Shown in pieces: positions 26,430 to 35,037 of a stretch of 64,000 nt of DNA. Positions within the stretch are counted from its first letter, which is position 1. Each line of letters opens with the position of its first letter. A program made the translations under genes and the position numbers. The stretch is from assembly GCA_003153315.1 (NCBI GenBank), contig PLYA01000033.1, forward strand, positions 1-64,000. Direction: 5' to 3'. This stretch comes from Bacteroidota bacterium (GTDB taxonomy: Bacteria > Bacteroidota > Bacteroidia > B-17B0 > Aurantibacillaceae). Below the pieces are notes generated by a model. That model saw only the letters and a program-made list of their open reading frames with translations. It made no database searches and had not been told where the DNA came from.

Positions 26430-26583
26430 GTTTAATTTTCTTCTTCAAAAGTAGAATTGAAATTCACATAAAAGCTAAAACAAAAGGTGTTTTTAGATTA
26501 TTTAACAGAATATAAAATGCATTCATTATTTCTTAAAACTCAGTTTTAAAACAGAATGTTCCTCTAATTTTGAATTAATAGAA

Positions 26584-26703
26584 ATGAAAACAACTAAATT
26601 TATAGTGTGGTTTGCAAGTCATGAGAATGCTTGTAAAATACTTGCGTTTTTAATTGCCGCTGTTATATCAGCTTGTTTAGCAAAAATTTCTGTAAATATT
26701 TAA
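26584..26703 (+). CDS. Possible small membrane peptide (39 aa)
   Basis: ATG at 26584 opens MKTTKFIVWFASHENACKIL, then the hydrophobic stretch AFLIAAVISACLAKISVNI, and stops. It resembles a one-span membrane peptide. It was below the track cut-off. It precedes the TPR gene by 91 bp. No family is recognised. Confidence 0.35.
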   Translation: MKTTKFIVWFASHENACKILAFLIAAVISACLAKISVNI

Positions 26704-26794
26704 GAAATAAAATTTTGTTCTGCAAGTGTAAATCAATAATACACCGGTTGCATGAGTTTTGTTTTTACATTTGTCACAATCTAATTAAATAAAA

Positions 26795-28111
26795 ATGAGA
26801 AAATTATTACCCCTATTTATATTAGCGATAAGTTTTAATTTCTATGGACAATTAGCCGAAGATTATTACAATAAAGGTTTCTCTAAAGATGAATCCGGCG
26901 ATTATCAAGGAGCCATTCAGAATTATAGTAAAGCTATTGGACTAGACACTAATTTTGCCAAGGCTTATTATACTCGGGGTATTTGCAGAGACAAATTAGG
27001 AGATAAAGAAGGCTCTGTTAAAGATTTAACAAAAGCAATTAACTTAAATCATAAATCTCCAAAGGCTTATTTTGTGAGAGGTAATTACAAGTATGAGTTA
27101 AGAGATAAAGAAGGGGCTATACAGGATTATAGCCAAGCTATTGAGTTAGATCCTAAATCTGCCTCTGCTTATTATAATAGAGGAAATTGTAAACATGAAT
27201 TGGGAGATAAAGAGGGAGCATTAAAAGATTATAGCCAAGCTATTGAATTAGACCCTGTACCAGCTAAAACTTATTACATAAGAGGTGTTTGCAAATATGA
27301 ATTAGGGGATAAAGAGGGGGCTTTAAAGGATTTCACTAAAGCTATTGAATTGAATCCAAAATACGAAGCGGTTTATCATAACAGAGGGATTTGCAAATAT
27401 GAGTTAGGAGATAAAGGAGGGGCTATTCAAGATTATACCAAAATGATTGAGTTAGATTCAAAAAATATTACAGCTTATTATAACCGAGGAGCTTGTAGAG
27501 ATGAGATAGGGGCTGAAGAATATGCCATACAAGATTATACAAAAGTAATTGAGTTAGACCCTAAAAATGCAGATGCTTATTATAATAGAGGAAATTGTAA
27601 AAGTCAATTAAAAAATTACAAAGGAGCTATTGAAGATTTTAATAAAGTAATAGGATTAGATTCCAATTATATGGATGCTTATTATAGCAGAGGCTCTTCT
27701 AAAATAGAATTGAAAAATTATGCAGATGCCATAAAAGATTTTAATAAAATCATCCAGTTAGATGATAATTATCCTAAAGCGTATTATATCAGAGGTATTT
27801 GTAAAAGTAAATCTGCAGATAAAGAAGGTGCGATACAGGATTATACAAAAGCTATCAATATAGATCCTAAATATGATGAAGCTTATAGCAATAGAGGATT
27901 ATCTAAATCTGCACTCAGTGATTATAAGGGTGCTATAGAAGATTTTACTAAAGTAATTGAATTAAAACCAAAAAATGCTACGGCTTATTACAATAGAGGA
28001 GTATCAAAAAGTATTTTGCAAGATAATGATGGTGCTTGCGCAGATTGGAAAAAAGCGGTTGAATTGGGAAAAGATGACGCTTTTGAGTTTATAAAGAAAA
28101 ACTGTAAATAA
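26795..28111 (+). CDS. Secreted tetratricopeptide repeat protein
   Basis: A 438-residue protein with an N-terminal signal peptide (MRKLLPLFILAISFNFYGQ). About twelve TPR units of 34 residues follow, filling the rest, e.g. AYYNRGNCKHELGDKEGALK and DYSQAIELDP. Many units differ by few residues, indicating recent internal duplication. TPR arrays form protein-binding superhelices; no enzymatic domain is attached. It is probably periplasmic. The protein lies between the intact tRNA-Arg and a truncated tRNA-Arg copy, so it may belong to a rearranged or transferred segment. No operon partner is visible. Confidence 0.88.
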   Translation: MRKLLPLFILAISFNFYGQLAEDYYNKGFSKDESGDYQGAIQNYSKAIGLDTNFAKAYYTRGICRDKLGDKEGSVKDLTKAINLNHKSPKAYFVRGNYKYELRDKEGAIQDYSQAIELDPKSASAYYNRGNCKHELGDKEGALKDYSQAIELDPVPAKTYYIRGVCKYELGDKEGALKDFTKAIELNPKYEAVYHNRGICKYELGDKGGAIQDYTKMIELDSKNITAYYNRGACRDEIGAEEYAIQDYTKVIELDPKNADAYYNRGNCKSQLKNYKGAIEDFNKVIGLDSNYMDAYYSRGSSKIELKNYADAIKDFNKIIQLDDNYPKAYYIRGICKSKSADKEGAIQDYTKAINIDPKYDEAYSNRGLSKSALSDYKGAIEDFTKVIELKPKNATAYYNRGVSKSILQDNDGACADWKKAVELGKDDAFEFIKKNCK

Positions 28112-28124
28112 ATTACCATTATTT

Positions 28125-28205
28125 TTACCTAACAATAACCAATTTCTTATTTATAACGCCAAAAGATGTATTAATACTAATATTATAAACTCCGTACTTG
28201 CATCT
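28125..28205 (-). pseudogene. Tail of a lost type IX-secreted protein
   Basis: Reverse-strand KYGVYNISINTSFGVINKKL then VIVR and a stop matches the last residues of the secreted proteins at 51310 (EGVYNISIISNEGIINKRIV) and 54142. Only the last strands of the C-terminal sorting domain remain. It joins directly onto the broken tRNA-Arg at 28221. Confidence 0.7.
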
Positions 28206-28220
28206 GCATTCGTTTTACCT

Positions 28221-28259
28221 CTTAGAAGCTGATGCTCTATCCAGCTGAGCTATGGGACT
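28221..28259 (-). pseudogene. 5' half of a tRNA-Arg
   Basis: The reverse strand gives GTCCCATAGCTCAGCTGGAT then AGAGCATCAGCTTCTAAG, nearly identical to the first 38 bases of the intact tRNA-Arg at 25814. It stops at the anticodon loop; no 3' half follows. The acceptor strand (AGTCCCA) would not pair with the 3' half of the intact gene, so it derives from a different tRNA-Arg copy. Confidence 0.7.
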
Positions 28260-28267
28260 GCAGGCAA

Positions 28268-28750
28268 TTACACTTCTATGCGTTTAAGTAATGGCAAAGA
28301 ACTTAGCTTAGCTATATGCTCTGCCAGTGAATTCCCTTCTTTAGTAAATGGCCATACAAAAAGTGATTTAATAGGATGTTGTTTTTTTATACTTTCTATA
28401 GCTTCTAGGGTTAGCTTTTTTGCAATACCTTTATTTCGATATTCCGGCAATACCATAGCCGAACAAAGATAAATGGCTTCATACGGAATATTAAGGGGTG
28501 TAAGGTCTAAGAGTTCCTGTTCGGTAATACTTTTATTAATAAATCTGTTCATTAAATCACGTGTTGTGGGTATTACCAAAATCCAAACAACAGGTCCCTT
28601 ACCATCATCATATTCCGACAAGGTTGAAGGATGTAAGTTTTTTAAACGCTTAATTACTTCTTCATCTACACTTAGTTGGTTTGCGTCGTTTCTCACATCA
28701 AAAACCTCTTCTGCCAACTGTATCATTCTTTCAAAATTACTTAAAGCCAT
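28268..28750 (-). CDS. GNAT-family N-acetyltransferase
   Basis: A 160-residue protein with a GNAT fold. The acetyl-CoA pyrophosphate loop is visible as LPEYRNKGIAKKLTLEAIES (R/Q-x-x-G-x-G/A form) after the strand YLCSAMVL. The end is LAEHIAKLSSLPLLKRIEV. Its substrate (protein, amine or antibiotic) is unknown. It starts 14 bp before the end of the AddB-like gene on the same strand, suggesting co-transcription. The forward ORFs overlapping it are shadows. Confidence 0.8.
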   Translation of the reverse strand: MALSNFERMIQLAEEVFDVRNDANQLSVDEEVIKRLKNLHPSTLSEYDDGKGPVVWILVIPTTRDLMNRFINKSITEQELLDLTPLNIPYEAIYLCSAMVLPEYRNKGIAKKLTLEAIESIKKQHPIKSLFVWPFTKEGNSLAEHIAKLSSLPLLKRIEV

Positions 28751-28764
28751 AGGTGAAATTATAA

Positions 28765-31578
28765 TTAAACTCTGTTACAAATACTTTGATAAGCACATAA
28801 CTGACACGCTTCTATTTCTTCTGTAGGATTAAATTTTGAAGTGGGGTTAAACATTCCTTCAATAAAATTTGCCAGTTCATCTTCAAACTCTTTCAAAAAA
28901 CCATCGCTTAAAACCAAGGGTTGCTTATTCATTGTTATGTTATACATCCTCTCTTGTGCGCGAAAAGGAATAATACACGGACTTATTTTTTCTGCTGCGG
29001 CAACCTTATTCTTCCATACAAGCCATGCATAAACCAATAGTTGCAATACTTTACCGTATTTTTTTTCTGTAAACAATTCGCTCAAACTATGTATGTCAAA
29101 ACTATCATATTCCTTTTTTACAGATGATTTATAATCTATAATTCTAAAAGTACTTGGGGTAAAATCAATTCTGTCTATAGTACCGCTTAAATTTACCGGA
29201 ATGATTTTATTATCTTTTCTTACTAATATTTCTGCAGATAAAAACTTCTCTAAATGCTTAATAGTAATGCTCTCTTTTTTCTTTTCAAGTTCTGCAATAG
29301 CTTCTTTTTCCTGAGCCAGTAAATTAGCGATATACTTTTTTATTACATGCAGTGCTATAGTTTTCTTTCCGTTTTCATTTAAGGGTTCTTTATAATATTC
29401 CGTGAAAGATTCTTCAGCAGCTTGAGGATATGTCTTCTCTAGCTGAGAGATAATTTCTTTGCTAAGTACTTTATCTATAAAAGGTTTATATATTCTCTCC
29501 AGTGTTGCATGAATAATATTACCAACTGCCGATGCTTCAATATCCTCATCTACTTCATCAGGCTCTCTGATGTTGGCGATAAAACGGAAGTAGAATTTAA
29601 GCTTGCATTCTTTATAGGTGTTTAATGAAGTAGGCGATAATCCCTTTTCTGATTGTACTTTTTCTGTGAGCTTATCCAGTACACTTTCTGTTTTTTCTAT
29701 ATCAACCTGAAAAGCTTCTTTCTCCTGGCTTACAGGCAAGGATAAAATTCTTTCTTCTATAATAGCCTGTTTATTCTTTATAACAAGCTCAGATAATAAT
29801 TGCGTAATAAACCTGCTTTTCTCTCCTTTACCAAATGTATCTGTTTCTGTATTGTATATTAGTGTTACATTTTTTGCCCGTTGCAAAAGCCTGTAAAAGT
29901 GGTAAGCATAAATTGCATCCTTCTCTCCATATAATGGCATTTGGAGAAAACGTTTCAAATCATCGGGTATAAAAGATGCGCCCGATTTACCTGCCGGCAA
30001 CACATTTTCATTTACCGAAAGCATAATGATGTTATCAAAATCAAGTGTACGTGTTTCCAATACACCCATAATTTGCAAACCACTTAAGGGCTCACCATAA
30101 AAAGGTATCCCACTTTGAGCAAGGGTTTGCTTCACTAAAGTTTTTAATGCTTTTAAACTGGTTTGCGGGTATGTTGAAAGAACCTGTTGCAATGTATTTA
30201 ATTGCTTCTGAAAAATTAGTGCAATCTCTAACTCTAAAGAACGATTTTTTGTATCATGTATCTTTTGGATAAGCTTTTCGTTAAAACTGCATAAGCGCGA
30301 AACAAAACCTTCTGTACTTGTAAAAGGAGAAAGTAAAAACTCCACATCACTATAGATATTGCCCAGCCAAGTCTTCAACAACTCAATACGGAGATAAATA
30401 ATATTGCTTTGGTTTATTTTTTTAATAGCCTTAGAAAGCGCAGCGATATCTGAAACCAATGTTGCTATGATGGGGTTATAAAGAATAGATAATATATCTT
30501 TAAAGTAAAAAGCATCTCCGGGTTTTTTGTTGAGGTGTGCTTGTATAATTTCTTCATACAAACCAAAAAGAGGAGTAATACGTGTAGGATATTCTAAAGT
30601 AATATTTACCGATTGTATTTGCTTGGGAAGGGCACTAAGCACTGGCAATAATAAAGTTTCATCTGCTAATACAATAGCTGTTTTTTGCAGTTGTGTATCT
30701 TTTTCTATTATTTTATTCAAAGCCTGCATGGCTGCAGTTATCTGTGTCATTCTGCCTGCAACTCCAGTAATTTGAATGATTTTAGGTGTACTGCTTAACT
30801 CATCCGAAACAAAGTTTGTTTGCCCGATGTAATGTTTAAAATGTCTCCGTAAAAAAGTACCCGCTTCCTGTGCCTCATCTTTTACATAATACATGTCGGC
30901 GTCCCACAATATTTCAGCAATATTGTTTTCTACTAAGTAAGAAATGATTTTTTCCTCTGCCAGATTAACTGCATTAAACCCGCAGAAAAGAACTTTTTTA
31001 TAAGGTAGTTTAAATCCATCTTTCAAAATGTTTTCATAAGCTACTCTGTATGATAATCCCTGCCAGGCTTGTTTATCTCTCAAAGCAACCTCTTTCATCA
31101 GCATGTAAACCTTACCTAAGTTCTTCATAAAGGCAAGGTAGTTTTCCTGCATGGCAGAAAGTTTTTCTTCGGCTAAACTCCAGCTTTCAATTTCCTTTAT
31201 CTCCCTTAGGTTTTCAAAAACTGTTTGGTGGTTTATTAAGTAACGATCTATCTCATTAAAATCCTGCATTACCTGCGGTGCCCATCTCAGGAATTGTTCA
31301 AACGAAACAGCGTTTGATTCTGTCACCTTGCAATAGGCATCATATAAACCAAAGGTAATGGTAAGCTCTGAAGCCGTTGGTAAACCGGATACCTTTTCGA
31401 TAAAATCTTCAGCAGATATAATATCCGGTATCCAGGCAGGTTTGTTTAATATATTGGCTAAATGTTTCTTTAAGTATAAGCCACCACGTTTGTTAGGTAA
31501 CACCACACATAATGAGTCTAATTGCTCAGCGTAGTTTTTGTGTATGTGTTGCGCTACTAATTCTAAAAAATAGGACAT
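28765..31578 (-). CDS. AddB-like PD-(D/E)XK nuclease / inactivated helicase
   Basis: A 937-residue protein. The N-terminus (SLCVVLPNKRGGLYLKKHL, then WIPDIISAEDFI) is the helicase-like region of the AddB/RexB group without a Walker A motif. The C-terminal third is a RecB-type nuclease (GNIIHATLERIY, GTIDRIDF, RIIDYKSS). The end, EACQLCAYQSIC, supplies the Cys ligands of the iron-sulfur staple. Together with an AddA helicase encoded elsewhere it should process DNA double-strand ends for recombination. It is divergent from a small unknown gene with a 10-bp gap and followed by GNAT on the same strand. Confidence 0.88.
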   Translation of the reverse strand: MSYFLELVAQHIHKNYAEQLDSLCVVLPNKRGGLYLKKHLANILNKPAWIPDIISAEDFIEKVSGLPTASELTITFGLYDAYCKVTESNAVSFEQFLRWAPQVMQDFNEIDRYLINHQTVFENLREIKEIESWSLAEEKLSAMQENYLAFMKNLGKVYMLMKEVALRDKQAWQGLSYRVAYENILKDGFKLPYKKVLFCGFNAVNLAEEKIISYLVENNIAEILWDADMYYVKDEAQEAGTFLRRHFKHYIGQTNFVSDELSSTPKIIQITGVAGRMTQITAAMQALNKIIEKDTQLQKTAIVLADETLLLPVLSALPKQIQSVNITLEYPTRITPLFGLYEEIIQAHLNKKPGDAFYFKDILSILYNPIIATLVSDIAALSKAIKKINQSNIIYLRIELLKTWLGNIYSDVEFLLSPFTSTEGFVSRLCSFNEKLIQKIHDTKNRSLELEIALIFQKQLNTLQQVLSTYPQTSLKALKTLVKQTLAQSGIPFYGEPLSGLQIMGVLETRTLDFDNIIMLSVNENVLPAGKSGASFIPDDLKRFLQMPLYGEKDAIYAYHFYRLLQRAKNVTLIYNTETDTFGKGEKSRFITQLLSELVIKNKQAIIEERILSLPVSQEKEAFQVDIEKTESVLDKLTEKVQSEKGLSPTSLNTYKECKLKFYFRFIANIREPDEVDEDIEASAVGNIIHATLERIYKPFIDKVLSKEIISQLEKTYPQAAEESFTEYYKEPLNENGKKTIALHVIKKYIANLLAQEKEAIAELEKKKESITIKHLEKFLSAEILVRKDNKIIPVNLSGTIDRIDFTPSTFRIIDYKSSVKKEYDSFDIHSLSELFTEKKYGKVLQLLVYAWLVWKNKVAAAEKISPCIIPFRAQERMYNITMNKQPLVLSDGFLKEFEDELANFIEGMFNPTSKFNPTEEIEACQLCAYQSICNRV

Positions 31579-31588
31579 CTTTGTGGGG

Positions 31589-31840
31589 ATGAATTCTTCG
31601 CTTGAAAGTATAAAATATCCGCAATATAGGCGTTATAAAAACGGCTTGAGTTATTTTAAAATACTATCTCCTGTTTTATTTGAAGAAATTAAAGTAGTAG
31701 GTAGCAAACGTTTTATTTATTCCATTGAAGCAAAGCAATATCCGGAGAAGGTTTTTGTAAACGATTTGCTTTTAAATTATACCTTATTTGCAGATGAAGT
31801 TACTGAAGCTGTATACGAAGAACAAAGACATCTTAATTAG
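31589..31840 (+). CDS. Conserved small Bacteroidota protein (83 aa)
   Basis: The frame is preferred from its second Met (MNSSLESIKYPQYRRYKNGL). The protein is compact and charged, with YFKILSPVLFEEIKVVGSKR and FIYSIEAKQYPEKVFVNDLL. It has no signal or membrane segment. I have the impression of a conserved Bacteroidota family without known function. It diverges from the AddB-like gene only about 10 bp away and overlaps the end of gldH by 8 bp on the other strand, so gene packing here is tight. Confidence 0.65.
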   Translation: MNSSLESIKYPQYRRYKNGLSYFKILSPVLFEEIKVVGSKRFIYSIEAKQYPEKVFVNDLLLNYTLFADEVTEAVYEEQRHLN

Positions 31841-32330
31841 CCCCCGCTTTTTCAATAGAGATACCCACATCCATAATAAGCGGTAATGGGTCTATTTCAT
31901 TTTGGTTTCCATAGCGCATGGTTTGTTCAAAGGCAAACGTATACTTACCCGCTTGTTTAAAGCGCGCATTCTTTTTGAAAAGAATACTATTGTCATACAA
32001 ATCGCCCATACCCTTACCCAACCAATGGCCCTGCTCATTCGCTAAAATACATTCTATGGTATCAATCGACATATCTCCGTTGGGATACCTAGTATGCAAG
32101 AACATAAATAAGTTTCTATAAGGGTAGCTTTCTGCATTGCGCACATTTATGTATACATCATATAGTTGAGTAGTATCTTTCATCTCTACTTCAAAGTTTA
32201 TAAGCTGCTTGGCAGGCCAACCTTTATTTTCATCAATACGCTCATATTTACTGTAAAAAACATTCTTATTGCATGAAGTAAAAAAACAGAGTGATAAAGC
32301 ACACAGACTTATTTTAAAAAGTAACCTCAT
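31833..32330 (-). CDS. gldH: Gliding motility / type IX secretion lipoprotein GldH
   Basis: A 165-residue lipoprotein (LCFFTSCNKN, Cys about 20). Its features include FYSKYERIDENKGWPAKQLI, VYINVRNAESYPYRNLFMFL and LGKGMGDLYDN, matching the GldH family. GldH is needed for gliding and type IX-linked functions in Flavobacterium; it is also present in non-gliding relatives. It follows RicT on the same strand with a 3-bp gap, a common pairing in Bacteroidota. Its presence agrees with the type IX sorting tails seen on proteins later in the window. Confidence 0.92.
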   Translation of the reverse strand: MRLLFKISLCALSLCFFTSCNKNVFYSKYERIDENKGWPAKQLINFEVEMKDTTQLYDVYINVRNAESYPYRNLFMFLHTRYPNGDMSIDTIECILANEQGHWLGKGMGDLYDNSILFKKNARFKQAGKYTFAFEQTMRYGNQNEIDPLPLIMDVGISIEKAGAN

Positions 32331-32333
32331 TTC

Positions 32334-33557
32334 TTACTTAGTATCCTTTTTTCTTTGGTTCTGATTATTGTTTCTCCTGTTATTTTGCTGGCTGTTCTGC
32401 GGCTTGTTTTGTTGCCCGCCTTGCTTAGCACCTTGTGGCCTTCTGCCTGTATTACGATTATTATTGCTACGGGAAATAGGACGTTCAAAGTCAGGGTGCT
32501 TCATTGGCTGTACCGGTGTTTTTATTTTCACTTCCTCTACCAATGTTTCAGGCTGCACTCCTTGCTTGTTCATCTCAGCAATTTGTTTTACCCTGTCAAC
32601 CGTCATGGCTACAAATACTGAGGGACTGTCTTCATAAGAGAACCACATCTGTCTTTTAAAGATATCTGTCTTCTGATGAAAAGCTCTTCCCTTTTGGGTA
32701 TTCAGTTTCAAATTATCTGTTTGCGGAAAATCTTTGATGGCATCCAAATAAGAATCCAGTTCATAATTCAAACAACATTTTAGTTTACCGCATTGTCCGG
32801 CTAACTTTTGTGGGTTTAAAGACAGTTGCTGATAACGTGCTGCGCTTGTGTTAACAGTCCTGAAATCTGTAAGCCAGGTAGAACAACATAACTCCCTTCC
32901 GCAAGAACCTATACCACCCAATCTTGATGCCTCCTGACGGGCACCTATCTGCTTCATTTCAACCCGTATATTAAACTGAGAAGCCATGCTTTTAATCAGC
33001 TCCCTGAAATCAACGCGTGCATCGGCTGTGTAATAAAATACGGCTTTGGTTTTATCTCCCTGATATTCCACATCGCTGATCTTCATTTGCAAACCATGTG
33101 CTATGGCAAGTGTGCGGGCTTTATACATGGTTTCAACTTCCATGGCTTGTGCCTCACGCCACTTATCAATATCGGCAGGACGGGCTTTTCTGTAAACTTT
33201 TCTTACTTCAGGGCTATCATGCTTAACTTCCTTCTTTTTCATTTGTATGCGCACCAATTCTCCCGAAAGAGAAACCACACCCACATCATGTCCCGATGTT
33301 GCTTCTACCACAACCAAATCGCCAACATGAAAATTCTGATCAATAGTGTTTTTATAAAATTCTTTGCGCGAGTTCTTAAAACGAACCTCCAGTATATCAA
33401 AAGGCTTATCGCCCTGTGGCAACCGCATATCAGCAAGCCAATCAAAAACACTTAGTTTGTTGCAACTATCTGTAGCGCAACTGCCCGATGAGCCACAACC
33501 CGCAGGCTTTTCTCCTTCTATTGTTTTATCTGTTGAACATCCGCTACTGCAACCCAT
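32334..33557 (-). CDS. ricT: RicT-like PSP1-domain protein
   Basis: A 407-residue protein with a Cys-rich start (MGCSSGCSTDK and CGSSGSCATDSC). The PSP1 domain follows (DILEVRFKNSRKEFYKN, then FYYTADARVDFRELIK). The conserved Cys block RLGGIGSCGRELCCSTWLTD and CGKLKCCLNYE could hold an iron-sulfur cluster. In Bacillus RicT (YaaT) acts with RicA and RicF on RNase Y and phosphorelays. The C-terminal 60 residues are a Gln/Asn/Arg-rich tail (GGQQNKPQNSQQNNRRNNNQ), probably disordered. It precedes gldH with a 3-bp gap on the same strand. Confidence 0.92.
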   Translation of the reverse strand: MGCSSGCSTDKTIEGEKPAGCGSSGSCATDSCNKLSVFDWLADMRLPQGDKPFDILEVRFKNSRKEFYKNTIDQNFHVGDLVVVEATSGHDVGVVSLSGELVRIQMKKKEVKHDSPEVRKVYRKARPADIDKWREAQAMEVETMYKARTLAIAHGLQMKISDVEYQGDKTKAVFYYTADARVDFRELIKSMASQFNIRVEMKQIGARQEASRLGGIGSCGRELCCSTWLTDFRTVNTSAARYQQLSLNPQKLAGQCGKLKCCLNYELDSYLDAIKDFPQTDNLKLNTQKGRAFHQKTDIFKRQMWFSYEDSPSVFVAMTVDRVKQIAEMNKQGVQPETLVEEVKIKTPVQPMKHPDFERPISRSNNNRNTGRRPQGAKQGGQQNKPQNSQQNNRRNNNQNQRKKDTK

Positions 33558-33619
33558 ACCTTTTTTCTAAACCTCAAATATACTATATAGCTGCAATCTT
33601 ACAAGGAAGATTATTTAAG

Positions 33620-34423
33620 TTAAAACTTCAAACAAATTCCAATCCCTCTGGAAGCCACACCCAATTCAAACTTTGGGATATTTGCAGCCGCAACGCCGGG
33701 TTTAGCATTATAAAACTTTACAGATTTATCAATATGTATGTTGCAAGTCTGTTTTAATGTAATGGCAATAGCCGTAAGCAAAACGCTGCTTCCGCCAACT
33801 ACCCAATGAAAATTACCATTTGATACCGCATCTGCCACAAATACGCCTGCTAAAACCGCAGCTCCCAAACCTAAAGGTATAACAGGTGCAAAATATCCAC
33901 GCGCCTTTTTCATTTCCTGATAGGCTTCCATATTTCCTTTCATTAATGCAAGAGCTTCTCCACGGGTTATTAATTCCCCTCTATAAAAACATTTATAATT
34001 GGCATTTAAAGCAATGGTATCGCCCTGAGGTTTTAAGTCAATTGCTTTTTGTTGAAGTGTGTCTCTTTTAATTTGAATAGTATCTTTTTTAGGAGTTACC
34101 GCAACTACTTTTGTTTGAATGGTATCTTTTTTAATTTGAGAAGAATCTCTCTTTGCTTGAACAAGAGCTAAAGAATCGGCACGGTTAAGTTCGTTTTTTA
34201 TAAGGGCACTTCTATTATAATAACTTAAAACATCCGTTTTATAAATGTTTGATTCCGTAGTCTGTTCGCCTTTACTTTGCCTGAAATAAATAGAAAGACT
34301 ATCTTCTTTAATTATTCTGCAAAATATCACAGAGCTGTCTCGTTTCAAAATCATATCTTGAGAGTAGGATAAGAAAGAAGCTATAACAAATAAAAAGCTA
34401 AACAGCAGTTTGTTGTTTTTCAT
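33620..34423 (-). CDS. Exported hypothetical protein with KDTIQ repeats
   Basis: A 267-residue protein with a signal peptide (LLFSFLFVIASFLSYSQDM). A first domain (MILKRDSSVIFCRIIKEDSL) resembles small beta domains seen in Bacteroidota periplasmic proteins. A repeated Lys-Asp linker follows (KKDTIQTKV, KKDTIQIKRDTLQQ), then two hydrophobic segments (FAPVIPLGLGAAVLAGVFVA and VVGGSSVLLTAIAITL). It is probably anchored in the envelope. I recognise no named family. It lies 62 bp upstream of ricT on the same strand. Confidence 0.7.
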   Translation of the reverse strand: MKNNKLLFSFLFVIASFLSYSQDMILKRDSSVIFCRIIKEDSLSIYFRQSKGEQTTESNIYKTDVLSYYNRSALIKNELNRADSLALVQAKRDSSQIKKDTIQTKVVAVTPKKDTIQIKRDTLQQKAIDLKPQGDTIALNANYKCFYRGELITRGEALALMKGNMEAYQEMKKARGYFAPVIPLGLGAAVLAGVFVADAVSNGNFHWVVGGSSVLLTAIAITLKQTCNIHIDKSVKFYNAKPGVAAANIPKFELGVASRGIGICLKF

Positions 34424-34482
34424 AAGTTCAAATATATCTAATTTATGGTATCCTGTTCATGCAGCTATACAACAATAATTAG

Positions 34483-34920
34483 TTACAAATGTGTTTTCAG
34501 CCACTCTTTAGCTTCCTTTTTATTTGGAAACTGACAAATAGGAAGCCCCGACCAGCTTAGTTTTATAAATGTGGAAGTTACGGTTCCTTGTAAGGGTTGT
34601 TCTGAAATCATAGCATGTGCTTTTATATATTTTGGTAGTTCGGCTGCAAAATATTCTTTAATTTCTTTATTAGTTTGTGCCACTTTAGATGCGTCGGTTA
34701 AAAGACAAAGTTTATTCTTCCCATCGTTGGTAAGCTTGGCAAACAATCCTATTATTTCTTTATACTGCTCCATTGTCCGCTCTATATTTTTAGGAGACGA
34801 GCATAATATTCCATCCTCATCAATCCACAAAGTTGATACCTCAATATCATAAAGCTCCCTATTATCAGGTATTTTAAGATATTCCTCTTTCTCCTGGTTT
34901 TCTCTCAACATAAAATCCAT
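34483..34920 (-). CDS. STAS/SpoIIAA-like hypothetical protein
   Basis: The preferred start is MDFMLRENQEKEEY (the track adds 8 residues). The 145-residue protein has an alternating strand/helix pattern: VSTLWIDEDGILCSSPKNIE, KLCLLTDASKVAQTNKEIKE and a tail CQFPNKKEAKEWLKTHL. A small relative with the same layout is encoded at 47705-48106 (LYNFNKKNVILSEIAKKLS, DREEALIWLNEKV). Both look like the SpoIIAA/STAS-like single-domain proteins common in Bacteroidota; a signalling role is inferred only. No binding partner gene is near. Confidence 0.6.
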   Translation of the reverse strand: MDFMLRENQEKEEYLKIPDNRELYDIEVSTLWIDEDGILCSSPKNIERTMEQYKEIIGLFAKLTNDGKNKLCLLTDASKVAQTNKEIKEYFAAELPKYIKAHAMISEQPLQGTVTSTFIKLSWSGLPICQFPNKKEAKEWLKTHL

Positions 34921-34950
34921 CTTTTTAGCGCACCCAAAATACAAAAAAAC

Positions 34951-34968
34951 CTCCCCGCTTGCGCGGAG
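34951..34968 (-). terminator. Terminator hairpin after the carboxypeptidase-regulatory-like gene
   Basis: CTCCCCGC and GCGCGGAG pair with one mismatch over a 2-nt loop. TTTTTTTG follows on the reverse strand, 70 bp after the stop at 35038. Confidence 0.55.
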
Positions 34969-35037
34969 AGATTTTTACTTCCTTAAACCAAGGCTTAGTT
35001 ATGAGCCTTATCAAAGAACGTTTTTTTATATTTAGGT

